Shown piece by piece: positions 15,600 to 26,762 of a DNA stretch of 64,000 bases (position 1 is its first letter; every line of letters begins with the position of its first letter). Under the pieces are notes generated by a model. That model was not told the origin of the DNA. It made no database searches and worked only from the letters and a program-made list of their open reading frames with translations. Origin of the DNA: Plantago ovata. Lineage: Eukaryota; Streptophyta; Magnoliopsida; Lamiales; Plantaginaceae. Position numbers and translations under genes: made by a program. The stretch spans positions 76,122,489 to 76,186,488 of the forward strand of contig CM051455.1 in the NCBI GenBank assembly GCA_028274465.1. The letters run 5' to 3'.

Positions 15600-18500
15600 A
15601 AACTACCACTCTATTGTCCTTTCTAACTAAATGATTTATTCATCCGTTTTCTATTGCTTTAGTAGATGAAAGATACAATGCCATGTAAAGAATGAGTTGT
15701 ATGTATAGAGAAACTACTAGATCAACTACTAGATCTAGAACAACTACTAGATCACTAGATTAGTTAGATTGCTATTTAGAGTGTTCCATTATAATATCCC
15801 TTTCCTCAAACATAGGAGAGAACTAACTACAAGTACTATATTTGAAACCAACCATTCCATTACCCTTACAAACTAGATTAGTCGTCTGTTGATTCACTCA
15901 TCCACTTTCTATTGCTTTAGGTAGATGAAAGATACAATCCATGTAAAGAATGAGTTTTATGTCTTCCCTTTATCTAGAAGAACAACTAGATTACTAGATT
16001 AGTTAGATTGCTATATAGAGTGTCCCGTTATGATATCCCTTTCCACAAACGTAGTAGAGAACTAACTACAAGTACTAGAGTTATATACAAAATCAAATAA
16101 GAAGTTCCCTTGATTCCTTCATGATCAAGTTAAAGAGTCCATTGAAACTAACCTCTAGAACAACAACTAGATAAAAAACTAGATCTAAACAATTACTAGA
16201 TCACTAGATTCATTAAGATTGCTATTATAGGATTCCATTATATATCCCTTTCCGCAAACATAGGAGAGAACTAACTACAAGTACTAGTTTGAAACCAACC
16301 TTTCCATTACCCTTACAACTAGATTAGTCGTCTGTTGATTCACTCATCCACTTTCTATTGATTTAGGTAGATGAAAGATACAATCCCATGTAAAGAATGA
16401 GTTGTATGTCTACCCTTTATCTAGAACAACAACTAGATCACTAGATTAGTTAGATTGCAATATAGAGTGTTCCGTTATGATATCCCTTTCCGCAAACATA
16501 GGAGAGAACTAACTACAAGTACTAGTGTTATATACACAATCAAATAAGAAGTTCCCTTGGTTCCTTAATGAGCAAGTTAAAGAGTCCATTGAAACTAACC
16601 ACTCTATTGTCCTTTCTAACTAAATGATTTATTCATCCGTTTTCTATTGCTTTAGTAGATGAAAGATACAATGCCATGTAAAGAATGAGTTGTATGTATA
16701 GAGAAACTACTAGATCAACTATAGATCTAGAACACTACTAGATCACTAGATTAGTTAGATTGCTATTTAGAGTGTTCCATTATAATATCCCTTCCTCAAA
16801 CATAGGAAGAACTAACTACAAGTACTAGTTTGAAACCAACCATTCCATTACCTTACAAACTAGATTAGTCGTCTGTTGATTCACTCATCCACTTTCTATT
16901 GCTTTAGGTAGATGAAAAGAATACAATCCCATGTAAAGAATGAGTTTTATGTCTACCCTTTATCTAGAAAACAACTAGATTACTAGATTAGTTAGATTGC
17001 TATATAGAGTGTCCCGTTATGATATCCCTTTCCACAAACGTATAGAGAAAAACTACAGTACTAGAGTTATATACAAAATCAAATAAGAAGTTCCCTTGAT
17101 TCCTTCATGATCAAGTTAAAGAGTCCATTGAAACTAACCTCTAGAACAACAACTAGATAAAAACTAGATCTAAAACAATTACTAAGATCACTAGATTCAT
17201 AGATTGCTATTTAAGTGTTCCATTATGATATCCCTTTCCGCAAACATAGGAGAGAACTAACTACAAGTACTATAGTTGAAACCAACCTTTCCATTAACCC
17301 TTACAAACTAGATTAGTCGTCTGTTGATTCACTCATCCACTTTCTATTGATTTAGGTAGATGAAAATACAATCCATGTAAAGAATGAGTTTTGTCTACCC
17401 TTTATCTAGAACAACAACTAGATCACTAGATTAGTTAGATTGCAATATAGAGTGTTCGTTATAATATCCCTTTCCGCAAACATAGGAGAGAACTAACTAC
17501 AAGTACTAGTGTTATATACACAATCAAATAAGAAGTTCCCTTGGTTCCTTAATGAGCAAGTTAAAGAGTCCATTGAAACTACCACTCTATTGTCCTTTCT
17601 AACTAAATGATTTATTCATCCGTTGTCTATTGCTTTAGTAGATGAAAGATACAATGGCCATGTAAAAGAATGAGTTGTAATGTAGAGAAACTACTAGATC
17701 AAATACTAGATCTAAACAAAACTAGATCACTAGATTAGTTAGATTGCTATTTAGAGTGTTCCATTATAATATCCCTTTCCTCAAACATAGAGAGAACTAA
17801 CTACAAGTACTATATTTGAAACCAACCATTCCATTACCCTTACACTAGATTAGTCGTCTGTTGATTCACTCATCCACTTTCTATTGCTTTAGGTAGATGA
17901 AAGATACAATCCCATGTAAAGAATGAGTTTTATGTCTTCCCTTTATCTAGAAGAACAACTAGATTACTAGATTAGTTATATTGCTATATAGAGTGTCCCG
18001 TTATGATATCCCTTTCCACAAACGTAGTAGAGAACTAACTACAAGTACTAGAGTTATATACAAAATCAAATAAGAAGTTCCTTGATTCCTTCATGATCAA
18101 GTTAAAGAGTCCATTGAAACTAACCTCTAGAACAACAACTAGAATAAAAACTAGATCTAAAACAACTACTAGATCACTAGATTCATCAGATTGCTATTAG
18201 AGTATTCCATTATGAGATCCCTTTCCGCAACATAGGAGAGAACTAACTACAAGTACTATAGTTTGAAACCAACCTTCCATTACCCTTACAACTAGATTAG
18301 TCGTCTGTTGATTCACTCATCCACTTTCTATTGATTTAGGTAGATGAAAGATACAATCCCATGTAAAGAATGAGTTGTTGTCTACCCTTTATCTAGAACA
18401 CAACTAGTCACTAGATAGTTAGATTGCAATATGAGTGTTTCCGTTATGATACCCTTTCCGCAAACATAGGAGAGAACTAACTACAAGTACTAGTGTTATA

Positions 18501-19139
18501 TACACAATCAAATAAGAAGTTCCCTTGGTCCTTAATGAGCAAGTTAAAGAGTCCATTGAAACTAACCACTATTGTCCTTCTAACTAAATGATTTATTCAT
18601 CCGTTTTCTATTGCTTTAGTAGATGAAAGATACAATGCCATGTAAAGAATGACGTGTTGTATAGAGAAACTACTAGATCAACTACTAGATCTAGAACAAC
18701 TACTAGATCATAGATTAGTTAGATTGTCTATTTAGAGTGTTCCATTATAATATCCCTTTCTCAAACATAGGAGAGAACTAATACAAGTACTATATTTGAA
18801 ACCAACCATTCCATTACCCTTACAAACTAGATTAGTCGTCTGTTGATTCACTCATCCACTTCTATTGCTTTAGGTGATGAAAGATTACAATCCCATGTAA
18901 AGAATGAGTTTTATGTCTTCCTTTATCTAGAAGAACAACTAGATTACTAGATTAGTTAGATTGCTATATAGAGTGTCCGTTATGATATCCCTTTCACAAA
19001 CGTAGATAGAGAACTAATACAAGTACTAGGACTTAGTTCAATACAACATCAAATAAGAAGTTCCCTTGATTCCTTCATGATCAAGTTAAAGAGTCCATTG
19101 AAACTAACCTCTAGAAAACAATAGATAAAAACTAGATCT
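15600..19139 (+). repeat. Indel-rich end of the satellite array next to the gap
   Basis: Same satellite, but with many isolated one-base gains and losses that break otherwise constant blocks, for example near 15605, 15939, 16190-16250, 16800, 17041, 17200, 17390, 18180-18230, 18400-18470 and 18650. The block structure also changes to repeated tetramers of about 990 bp (short B at about 16048, 17041, 18024 and 19010). The density rises toward the N run. This is the pattern expected from unpolished long-read consensus at a collapsed repeat, although real decay at an array edge is the alternative. Confidence 0.75.
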
Positions 19140-19239
19140 NNNNNNNNNNNNNNNNNNNNNNNNNNNNNNNNNNNNNNNNNNNNNNNNNNNNNNNNNNNNN
19201 NNNNNNNNNNNNNNNNNNNNNNNNNNNNNNNNNNNNNNN
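19140..19239. other. Assembly gap of exactly 100 N
   Basis: A run of exactly 100 N, the conventional length for a gap of unknown size. It lies inside the satellite and the repeat orientation differs on its two sides, so the true distance and even the join are unproven. Confidence 0.98.
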
Positions 19240-19432
19240 ATGAGTGAATCAGCAGACCACTAATTAGTTTGTAAGGGTCATGGAAACGTAGGTTTCAACT
19301 ATAGTACTTGTCGTTAGTTCTCTCCTATGTTTGAGGAAAGGATATCATAAAGGAACACTATCAATATCTATTAAACTAACTAGTGCGTCTAGTAGTTGTT
19401 CTAGATCTAGTTGTTGATCTAGTAGTTTTTCT
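19240..19432 (-). repeat. Satellite fragment, inverted orientation
   Basis: Reverse complement of the array: TTAGTTCTCTCCTATGTTTG is the complement of the conserved block at unit starts. It is more diverged than the main array. It ends in TCT at 19430-19432, directly against the CACTA-like element, and continues on the far side of that element at 22830. Confidence 0.93.
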
Positions 19433-19740
19433 CATACTAGAACAAATGGATTTAGTGACCCCTAACCTGTGTCACCCAAACAGCCTATAGTGGACACTTT
19501 ACCTATTTTGACACTCGGGGCAAAGTGTCCCGTGTAAAGGGGTTTCAATAGCTCGGGTGTCATTAAGCTTTTTAGTCACACACCACTACTTGTACTAAAC
19601 ATATGTTGTCACACCAGATGTGTCCAATCACCACCTTGCATGACATAGTTGACGGTTAACTTACTTGATATGGGTCACCAAATGTGACTGTGGTTACATC
19701 GAAACGTGTCATTAAAGTATTATAGTGACAATACATATAT

Positions 19741-19807
19741 GGGGGTGCTGCGAGATCGAACTCGCGATCTCTCGCAAAAGGAGAATCGTACCACTAACCA
19801 AACACCC
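19741..19807 (-). pseudogene. tRNA-Pro-like pseudogene inside the CACTA element
   Basis: Read on the minus strand it starts GGGTGTTTGG and ends in AGCACCC plus two C. The 7-bp acceptor arm pairs (one G-T wobble), and the T arm keeps GAGTTCGATCTC, matching the B-box pattern. The D-arm text TTAGTGGTACGATTCTC resembles plant tRNA-Pro. It is 67 nt, about 5 short of a normal tRNA. The anticodon loop is reduced to about TTTT, so no proline anticodon is left. It is almost certainly not functional. The identity (Pro rather than another tRNA) is a judgement from memory of the consensus. Confidence 0.6.
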
Positions 19808-20028
19808 AAAATTGTAACTTATCCAATAAAGATTAAACAAATTTCATGGGCTCAATGTGCTAGATCACCTTTCTGCTTGATGACTAATTATGAACATAGA
19901 ATAGTGAGGGGGAAGGGAATTAATTTCTTATGAATACATATTTTCGAGAATGCCATAGCCTATTCCATGTCAGGAAGAATTCCAAGTAAACAAACAATGA
20001 AAGATATTGATCATATTATATCTCATAA

Positions 20029-22665
20029 TTGAACATAAAGGACCAGGTAAAGAACTTACAAAATAGAATGTCTTTCACTTCTCCACAGCCTCATTCACAT
20101 CTTCAAATCCACCCCGAGACTCACTTCAAAATATTTGTACGAATGGAGATAACTTTATATTTGAAATTGTTCAAAGAAGAATATGTGAACTACCTCGCCG
20201 TAAATCATGCTTGATGATGAAAAGGAGAACAATAAATTGATCAGGAGCTCAATGAAATAGTGATTTCCCCATTTCCTACACATAAAAGAGAAGGTCATGT
20301 GACTGCAACTCGGAGACTGCCCTAAATAAAATAATACAAACTTAATCGAATTTTGTTTGAAATTGCGAAATAGATGACCAAAATAAATGAGAGTACACAA
20401 TGAAAGATAAGACAAACCTTATCTGATGCAAAAGGATAGAAAGAAGATTTGGTCTGTAATCCACACTTTCAACTTCTAGAATCACACTAAAAATGTGTCT
20501 ACATTGCATCCTGAGATTTGCAAAACTTTCAGATGAGGACAAGGAAATATGGAAAACCAAACGAAGGAAAAATTTTGTAAATGAGAAATACAATTACCAG
20601 ACAACGTGATTCTGAGAAAATTTCAATAAATAGACTACCTTAGCATGCTTTACAAATGGAACGACACAAAAATCTACCTGGTTATCAACACCATTCTTAA
20701 TAACTTCCTAGACATTTTCTGTTGAAACTTACTAGATTATTATACTATATGGATCATGAAAAGCAGGGCAATAAGAATTTTCAGGCACAAATCAGTAGAA
20801 AGGCACTACACCTATTATATATGAAAGTATAGTTACACTTTTACCTCGAACATTTAACATCGATTTCAGTTCCCCACCATCAATCACTTAACACTTCACC
20901 ACATCCTATGTCTTTGATTTCACAAATAATGACGTCATTCCACCAATAGCTTTAATGATATCTTACATATATAGCAGACAACACATGCACCGTATTCTTA
21001 CAGCTTTAGCACTCTTTTTTTAATGATATCTTACAGCTTTAGCAAGAGAATGCTAAAAAACATACAAAATCATGGCTAACAAACACATACAATGTATTTC
21101 TCTTCTGTGAACATGTTAGAAACACCAATTACAATATTATCAGAGTTGACAATATGCAGATAGAACAGACTAAATTAGACAACCAAATCTTCAAAATGAG
21201 GGTATAAATTAAATAGGTAGAACAGAGGGTCCATGACATGTAGCTGTGGTGTGCCTAACTAATTTATGCAATTACATTTCCCTTTCTCCTAATATGATGA
21301 AACTGGACATTAAGAAAATGATGTAGTAAACTCAAACCTTCTTCTACCAGAACTCGCGCCCTGGAAGGCCCGCATTGCTGCTATATTATTGCCCTCGGTG
21401 GTCACTACTAACTAGGCTTTTATATTGCCCATCTGAGGTTGTGCAGTACCGCCAGTTATTCAACTATCTCTAGTTAGACATCTCGTATAACACTCATGTG
21501 ACTCCAAGCCAAAAACCCTCCTCAATGATTGTGTACTACCAGTTCTAAACCTGCATTATTTGTGGAGGAGAAGAGGGCAACATGACAATTAATTTTAACA
21601 CATGAAACATGTTCCCATGTGTTAAAGAACCTCAAACTCATGCACAATGAGATCAGTGTTGAAACCAACATTTCAAGTAGCCAGAACATAGTTTAAAAGA
21701 AAAGCAAATTACACCACCAACTAACACTATGATGCCATATTCAAAATACATTTTATAAACTCCAATACAATGAATAATCACATGTCAAATTCATATGTCT
21801 TATCCTAGAAATGGTCTCAGAAAGCCTATAACCATTAATGTCATAAATAGATAAAAAAAGAGGCCAAGTATAAGTTATATATGTCGTTCTTTGCTAATCT
21901 AATGAATGATACCCAGGTTGACTCAAACAAGCTCAATTGAAGTTCTGATGTTATTACTTCCTCGTCCAGGATTAAGTCTTACACTTCTACTTATTTTGTG
22001 TCCTAGACAAAGCTTAACACTTGCAGTTTTTGCAATTCTCACACCCACTATAAATTTAAATACTACTCTCTTTTCTTAGCTCCGTTTAACCTCTAAAATA
22101 ATCCTAAATCTTAACGGAAAAATAATTAATAAAATTATATAATGATAGTAGAGACAATATATTTTCATAATATACATTCATAAATTAATTTTTTGTTACA
22201 GTTTTGAAGTAAACGAAGGTCAACCGTAAATAATTGACCAGGACTGATGAGTATATACTAATCTCTTACAAAATATACAATTTTGAAATCAAATTACAAA
22301 TGTAAATTTATTTTCCCTACAGTATCCTAACAATAAAATGGTACAAACCTTATTATAGAATTGAAGTTTTAAGGTCAATAACTTAAGTTGATGTCAAAGT
22401 TCACAGACTCACAATCCCTAAGGTTAAAAAAAAAACGGTAGTGAAAGAGCTTCTTTCTAATCTCATGATGATTCTTTCTTCTTCGTCTGAGATTGATCAG
22501 ATTTCCACAGCCAATTTAATTAGATGATATAATAGCTACGGATGGAAATACTTACTTGTGCGGACAGAAGCCTGGGAAGAGCCAAAGAGGGAGGTCAGAG
22601 ACAGCTATACCCAATCGGAGTTTGGCGGTGCAAGAAAGAGACTTATGTTGAAGTAGTATCTCTGT
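20029..22665 (-). pseudogene. Possible captured host-gene fragment with exon-like blocks
   Basis: The interior of the CACTA element reads like a spliced gene on the minus strand. A CT-rich leader-like block (22560-22660) ends in a good donor, CAA then GTAAGT. A 93-bp block (20418-20510) is bounded by an acceptor-like CTCAG and a donor-like GTTTGT. Its frame gives a short leucine-rich stretch containing ILEVESVDYRPNLLSILLHQ, which weakly recalls the HEAT-repeat cohesin cofactor PDS5. That match is faint and from memory. Neighbouring blocks (20155-20300 and 20595-20660) also have donor or acceptor-like edges but contain stops. Gene capture is common in CACTA elements; here it is an inference, and the parent gene is not established. 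Confidence 0.35.
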
Positions 22666-22829
22666 GGTTGTAAATGGGCAAAAGTAGTGGCCTTTTTTAC
22701 TTTTCACCCTGTCTTTTTACTACTAAGTGTTACATTAGCTTTCACCGTAATATTAGATGGGCTATAGACACGGTTGCATTATTGTGTCACTACAAAAAGT
22801 GTCAAATTAGGGGATTTTTTTTAGTAGTG

Positions 22830-24276
22830 TCTATACATACAACTCATTCTCTACATGTCTAAGTATCTTTCATCTACTTAAAGCAATTGAAAGTGGATGA
22901 ATGAATTATCTAGTTAGTAAGGACAATAGAGAGGTTAGTTTCAATAGACTATTTAACTTGATCATTAAGGAAGCAAGGGAACTTCTTATTTGATTGTGTA
23001 TATAACTCTAGTACTTGTAGTTAGTTCTCTCCTATGTTTGTGGAAAGGGATATCATAACGGAATACTCGATATAGCAATGTAACTAATCTAGTGATCTAG
23101 TAGTTTTTCTAGATCTAGTAGTTGATCTAGTAGTTGTTCTATACATACCACTCATTCTTTACATGGCATTGTATCTTTCATCTACTTAAAGCAATAGAAA
23201 GTGGATGAATGAATCATCTAATTTGTAAGGACAATAGAGAGATTAATTTCAATGGAGTCTTTAACTTGCACATTAAGGAAGCAAGGGAACTTCTTATTTG
23301 ATTGTGTATATAGCTCTTGTACTTGTAGTTAGTTCTCTCCTACGTTTGTGGAAAGGGATATCATAACGGAACACTATATATAGCAATCTAACTAATCTAG
23401 TGATCTAGATGTTGTTCTAGATAAAGGGAAGACATACAACTCATTCTTTACATGGGATTGTATCTTTCATCTACCTAAAGCAATAGAAAGGGGATGAGTG
23501 AATCAACAAACGACTAATCTAGTTTGTAAGGGTAATGGAAAGGTTCGTTTCAACTATATTACTTGTAGTTAGTTCTCTCCTATGTTTGAGGAAAGGCATA
23601 TTATAATGAAACATTCTAAATAGCTATCTAACTAATCTAGTGATCTAGTATTTGTTCTAGATCTAGTAGTTGATCTAGTAGTTATTCTATACATACAACT
23701 CATTCTTTACATGGCATTGTATCTTTCATCTACTTAAAGCAATAGAAATTGGATGAATGAATCATATCGTTAGTAAGGACAATAGAGAGGTTATTTTCAA
23801 TGGACTCTTTAACTTGCTCATGAAGGAAGCAAGGGAACTTCGTATTTGATTGTGTATATAACTCTAGTACTTGTAGTTAGTTCTCTCCTATGTTTGTGGA
23901 AAGGAATATAATAACGGAACATTCTATATAGCAATCTAACTAATCTAGTGATCTAGTTGTTGTTCTAGATAAAGGGAAGACATACAACTCATTCTTTACT
24001 TTGGATTGTATCTTTCATCCACCTAAAGCAATAAAAAGTGAATGAGTGAATCAACAGACAACTAATCTAGTTTGTAAGGGTACTGGAAAGGTTGGTTTCA
24101 AGTATAGTACTTGTATTTAGTTCTCTCCTATGTTTGAGGAAACGGTATCATAATGGAACACTATAAATATCGATCTAACTAATCTAGTGATCTATTAGCT
24201 GTTCTAGATCTAGTTGTTGATCTAGTAGTTGTTCTATACATACAACTCATTCTTTACATGGCTAAGTATCTTTCAT
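22830..24276 (-). repeat. Satellite block, inverted orientation, five subunits
   Basis: Continuation of the inverted satellite beyond the CACTA element. Conserved TTAGTTCTCTCC blocks occur near 23031, 23329, 23569, 23877 and 24117. By their markers the order is B, B, A, B, A, so one A has been lost between the first two B units. It joins a truncated retrotransposon LTR at about 24276, within the text CATCT/GCTAAG. Divergence from the main array is clearly higher than between units inside that array. Confidence 0.92.
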
Positions 24277-24461
24277 CTGCTAAGTAGATTGTTGATTTTA
24301 TATTCTTAAGTTAGATTAGATAAAGCTAGTTATAGTCCTTAGAGATCGACACTCGAGGTTATTTTACTGCTACACTACGGTTTTCGTTGGAGTTGTGAAT
24401 TGCCTTTGGCAAAATACAAATTTATTTGATTAATTAGAATCTGACCAATTCCTGTTCATCA
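24277..24461 (+). repeat. Truncated 5' LTR (last 185 bp), Athila-like subfamily A
   Basis: Matches the last 185 bases of the complete LTR ending at 42284, including CACTCGAGGTTATTTTACTG and the terminal TTCATCA. The first kilobase is missing; satellite lies directly upstream. About nine differences from the 42284 copy over this stretch suggest an old copy. It ends three bases before the primer-binding site. Confidence 0.9.
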
Positions 24462-24464
24462 AAT

Positions 24465-24482
24465 TGGCGCCATTGCCGGGGA
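24465..24482 (+). promoter_or_regulatory. Primer-binding site, tRNA-Asp type
   Basis: TGGCGCCATTGCCGGGGA is complementary to the 3' end of plant tRNA-Asp(GTC) with one change (A for G at position 8). The sites at 55678 and on the minus strand at 27668 keep the G. This is the usual primer of Athila/Tat Ty3 elements. Confidence 0.9.
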
Positions 24483-24606
24483 TTATACTCCTTTTTTCTG
24501 TTTAGCTTTTATTTATTTTCAGCGTTCAATTCCTAGTTCTAGTAGTTTTTATTTTCCTATTTAATCTCTCTCTGATACTCCTTTCCTAGCTTTTTACAGA
24601 TAGTGT

Positions 24607-26762
24607 ATGCGACATACACGAGCTAGATGAACACCGCTTGCTGATTCAATTGCTGAGATCGACAGAGTCCACCAAAGAAGGCGACTACTTCGAAGGCGTG
24701 AACTAGAGGAAATAGAGGATACCGATTTCTCTGAATCTCTACACAGTCTTTTCAAGGAAATCGACGGAATGGCAGAAGCTAGACCACTGAAAGCATGGGT
24801 TCAACCCTCCAAGGATCGTATGAGGGGACCGGCGATTGTTCTTTCGTCTGCAACTTGTGATCTGGAAATCAAGAACCATGTGTTCCAACAATTTCCGAGG
24901 TTCTATGGCTTAGCAAGGGAAGATGTGATGGGGTACTTGCACGATATCGATGATTTCGTCAACCAACTCCCACGACCCAGAGCTGAAATAACAACGAATG
25001 AGTTGAGGATGAAGGTTTTTGCTATGGGGCTTGGCGACAGAGCCAAGATATGGTTGAGTTCTCTACTGGCGGGCTCGCTGGACACTTGGGAGAAGGTTTT
25101 TTTCAGCTTTCATGGAGAAATACTTCCCTCACACCTTGACTACCGCGCTAAAGGCGCAAATCACTGGGTTCAAACAAGACTATGATGAGACCATCTACAC
25201 CGCGTTTGAGAGGTTTCAAGACCTCATGAACAAGTGCCCTCACCATGGTTTTGAGCTTTCGGATCTAGTCCAACACTTCTACAATGGACTAACGTTCGAG
25301 AACCAACAAGTGGTGGATTTCAATGTCGTGGCAATATTTGGGAAGAAACCGCGGAAGCCGTCTGGGCGGTTTTCGAAAGGCTTGCTAAGGGTTAGCAATT
25401 CAAGGACCCAAGAGCGATGGTTAGGAGACGTGGACCTGAAGCTCCACCTACTCAAGAATCCCCTATGTATGGAGGGAATGGGGATCGATTCGAGTGCTTT
25501 ACCAACGAATTGAAGCAAGTCCTCAAGAGCGCCACTGGAACATCTGTGTCAAACGAGGTTTGCCGAATATGCAAGAACTATGGGCATGGAGCTCATATGT
25601 GTAGATCGGATCTTGCATACGATGATGGCAATTGGGTTCAAGGAGGCGAAGAGGAAGCCTTTGCTACGGAATTTGGTACTCAAGAAGCTAGCTATGGAAA
25701 AGACGGTAGGAATCCTCGAGGTGGATTTTGGAGAAGAGGGTCCCGAAACAATCAAGGATATGCACCGCCTAGCCAAACTTATGGCCCTAACCAAGACCGT
25801 AGTAGGCTTAACTATGGTAATGATCACTGCGAAAATCCCGCTTCAAAAGAGCAACCGAAGTCGAAGACAGCTCTACTGATGGAGAACTTGCAAAAGATGG
25901 TTGATCACACCCAAAGTTTTCTCAAGCGTTATGAAGAAGATTCTGAGAAGACTAGGGCGAGGCTTGATCGATTGGAAAAGAGCACTAGGCTTGCCCATGA
26001 AAACATGCAAGAGTTGATTGACCGAGGAGCAAGTAGGGAGGAAGGGAAGCTGCCTAGCAACACTGAGAAGTCGATGTCCATTACCTTGGTGGGTGATCTA
26101 CCTGTTGAAATCACCATCAAGAAGGTTGCTAAGTGTGAGTGTTGAAAGGATAAAGAACCCCCACTAGCCAAGGAAGAAGAGAAGGACCTTGGTACTGATG
26201 AAAGTGAAGAGGAGCAAGAGGATCCCGAGCCACTCCCTCAAAGCTTCGAGGTTAAGGTCGGGATTGGTGAACTTGAAGATGTCCGTGCTACAGTAGATAC
26301 GGGATCTTACTCTAATGTGCTCCCAATGAATGTGTTTGAGAAGATTAGCCTTGGAAAACTATCTGAGCATAAGACTATTGTGCAATTGGCGGATGGATCC
26401 TTTGTGAGACCCGAAGGCGTTGTGAAAAACGTATTGGTTAAGATTGGTGAAGCATCTGTGTACACCAATTTTGTAGTTATTCCGGCGTCTACACCTGGGA
26501 TGGGGGATGTTGTTCTCTTGGGCGAACGTTCTTGACTAAACTACGCTCCGTGATAGACATCTACCGAAGGACTTGCACCATTGAGGTGGATGGCAAGCGA
26601 CATGTGTTGCGAGCCATATCTGATCCACCTGATCACTTCAATACTTCTCACACTGTTAACTACTGTGGTCTTGCTGTCTATGTTCATTCTTATTCACAGG
26701 TCCGTGGCATGAGGAGAAGATCCATGAAGGGGAAGTCTAGTACCCTCAAGAAGAAGAGCTAG
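24607..26762 (+). pseudogene. gag-PR: Broken gag-protease gene, Athila-like element copy 1
   Basis: Encodes a Ty3-type Gag (retrotransposon gag family) followed in frame by a retropepsin. Visible Gag signatures are KVFAMGLGDRAK, WLSSL, KCPHHGFELSDLVQHFYNGL and the zinc knuckle CRICKNYGHGAHMC near 25565-25605. The protease carries VDTGSYSNVLP and later RPEGVVKNVLVKI and the VVLLG flap-end region. The copy is dead: a stop eight codons after the ATG (24628), one extra T near 25098, a lost base near 25350, a stop at 25390, a stop at 26143 and a missing G at about 26524. No reverse transcriptase or integrase follows; the same non-coding tail as in the other copies begins at once. Gag would form particles and PR would cut it, but this copy cannot. 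Confidence 0.88.

Larger units (their letters stand above)
1..19139 (+). repeat. Satellite array of alternating A/B subunits with higher-order structure
   Basis: About 19 kb of one AT-rich tandem repeat. Two related subunits alternate: A (about 240 bp, marked by CTATAGTTGAAACC or CTATATTTGAAACC after AACTACAAGTA) and B (about 307 bp, marked by ACTAGTGTTATATACAC). Both share the block TAGGAGAGAACTAACTACAA and a CTAGAT-rich tail. B differs mainly by about 65 extra bases carrying AAGAAGTTCCCTTG. A 211-bp B form lacks about 97 bases, and a 289-bp form lacks 18. No open frame of 60 codons is seen in either strand, because CTAG, TAG and TTA are so frequent. Nothing suggests a transcribed gene. From about 15.6 kb onward single-base indels become common. 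The family is not one I recognise by name; a centromeric or subtelomeric role cannot be judged here. Confidence 0.97.
19433..22829. mobile_element. CACTA-like (EnSpm/CMC) DNA transposon, non-autonomous
   Basis: Right end reads, inward on the minus strand, CACTACTAAAAAAAATCCCC; the left end is a decayed relative, CATACTAGAACAAATGGATT. Both are followed by subterminal GTGTCAC/TGACAC-type motifs (19470-19730 and 22770-22810). The 3 bases TCT flank both ends (19430-19432 and 22830-22832). Uninterrupted satellite copies read TTGTTCTATACATAC across the same point, which proves the insertion and the 3-bp duplication typical of CACTA elements. The 3397-bp interior has no transposase-length frame, so the copy would need enzymes in trans. 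The interior holds a tRNA-like segment and exon-like sequence on the minus strand. Confidence 0.85.

Noticed and set aside
1-19139. CRISPR-like array because of regular repeats
   Set aside because: No unique spacers; whole units of 240 to 307 bp repeat head to tail, in plant DNA.
19741-19807. Functional tRNA gene
   Set aside because: The anticodon loop is shortened and the molecule is too short for a normal tRNA.
20155-20593. Two overlapping minus-strand frames of 83 and 86 residues as genes
   Set aside because: They run through intron-like sequence and splice-like sites. Only a short internal part looks coding, so I list the region as a possible captured fragment.
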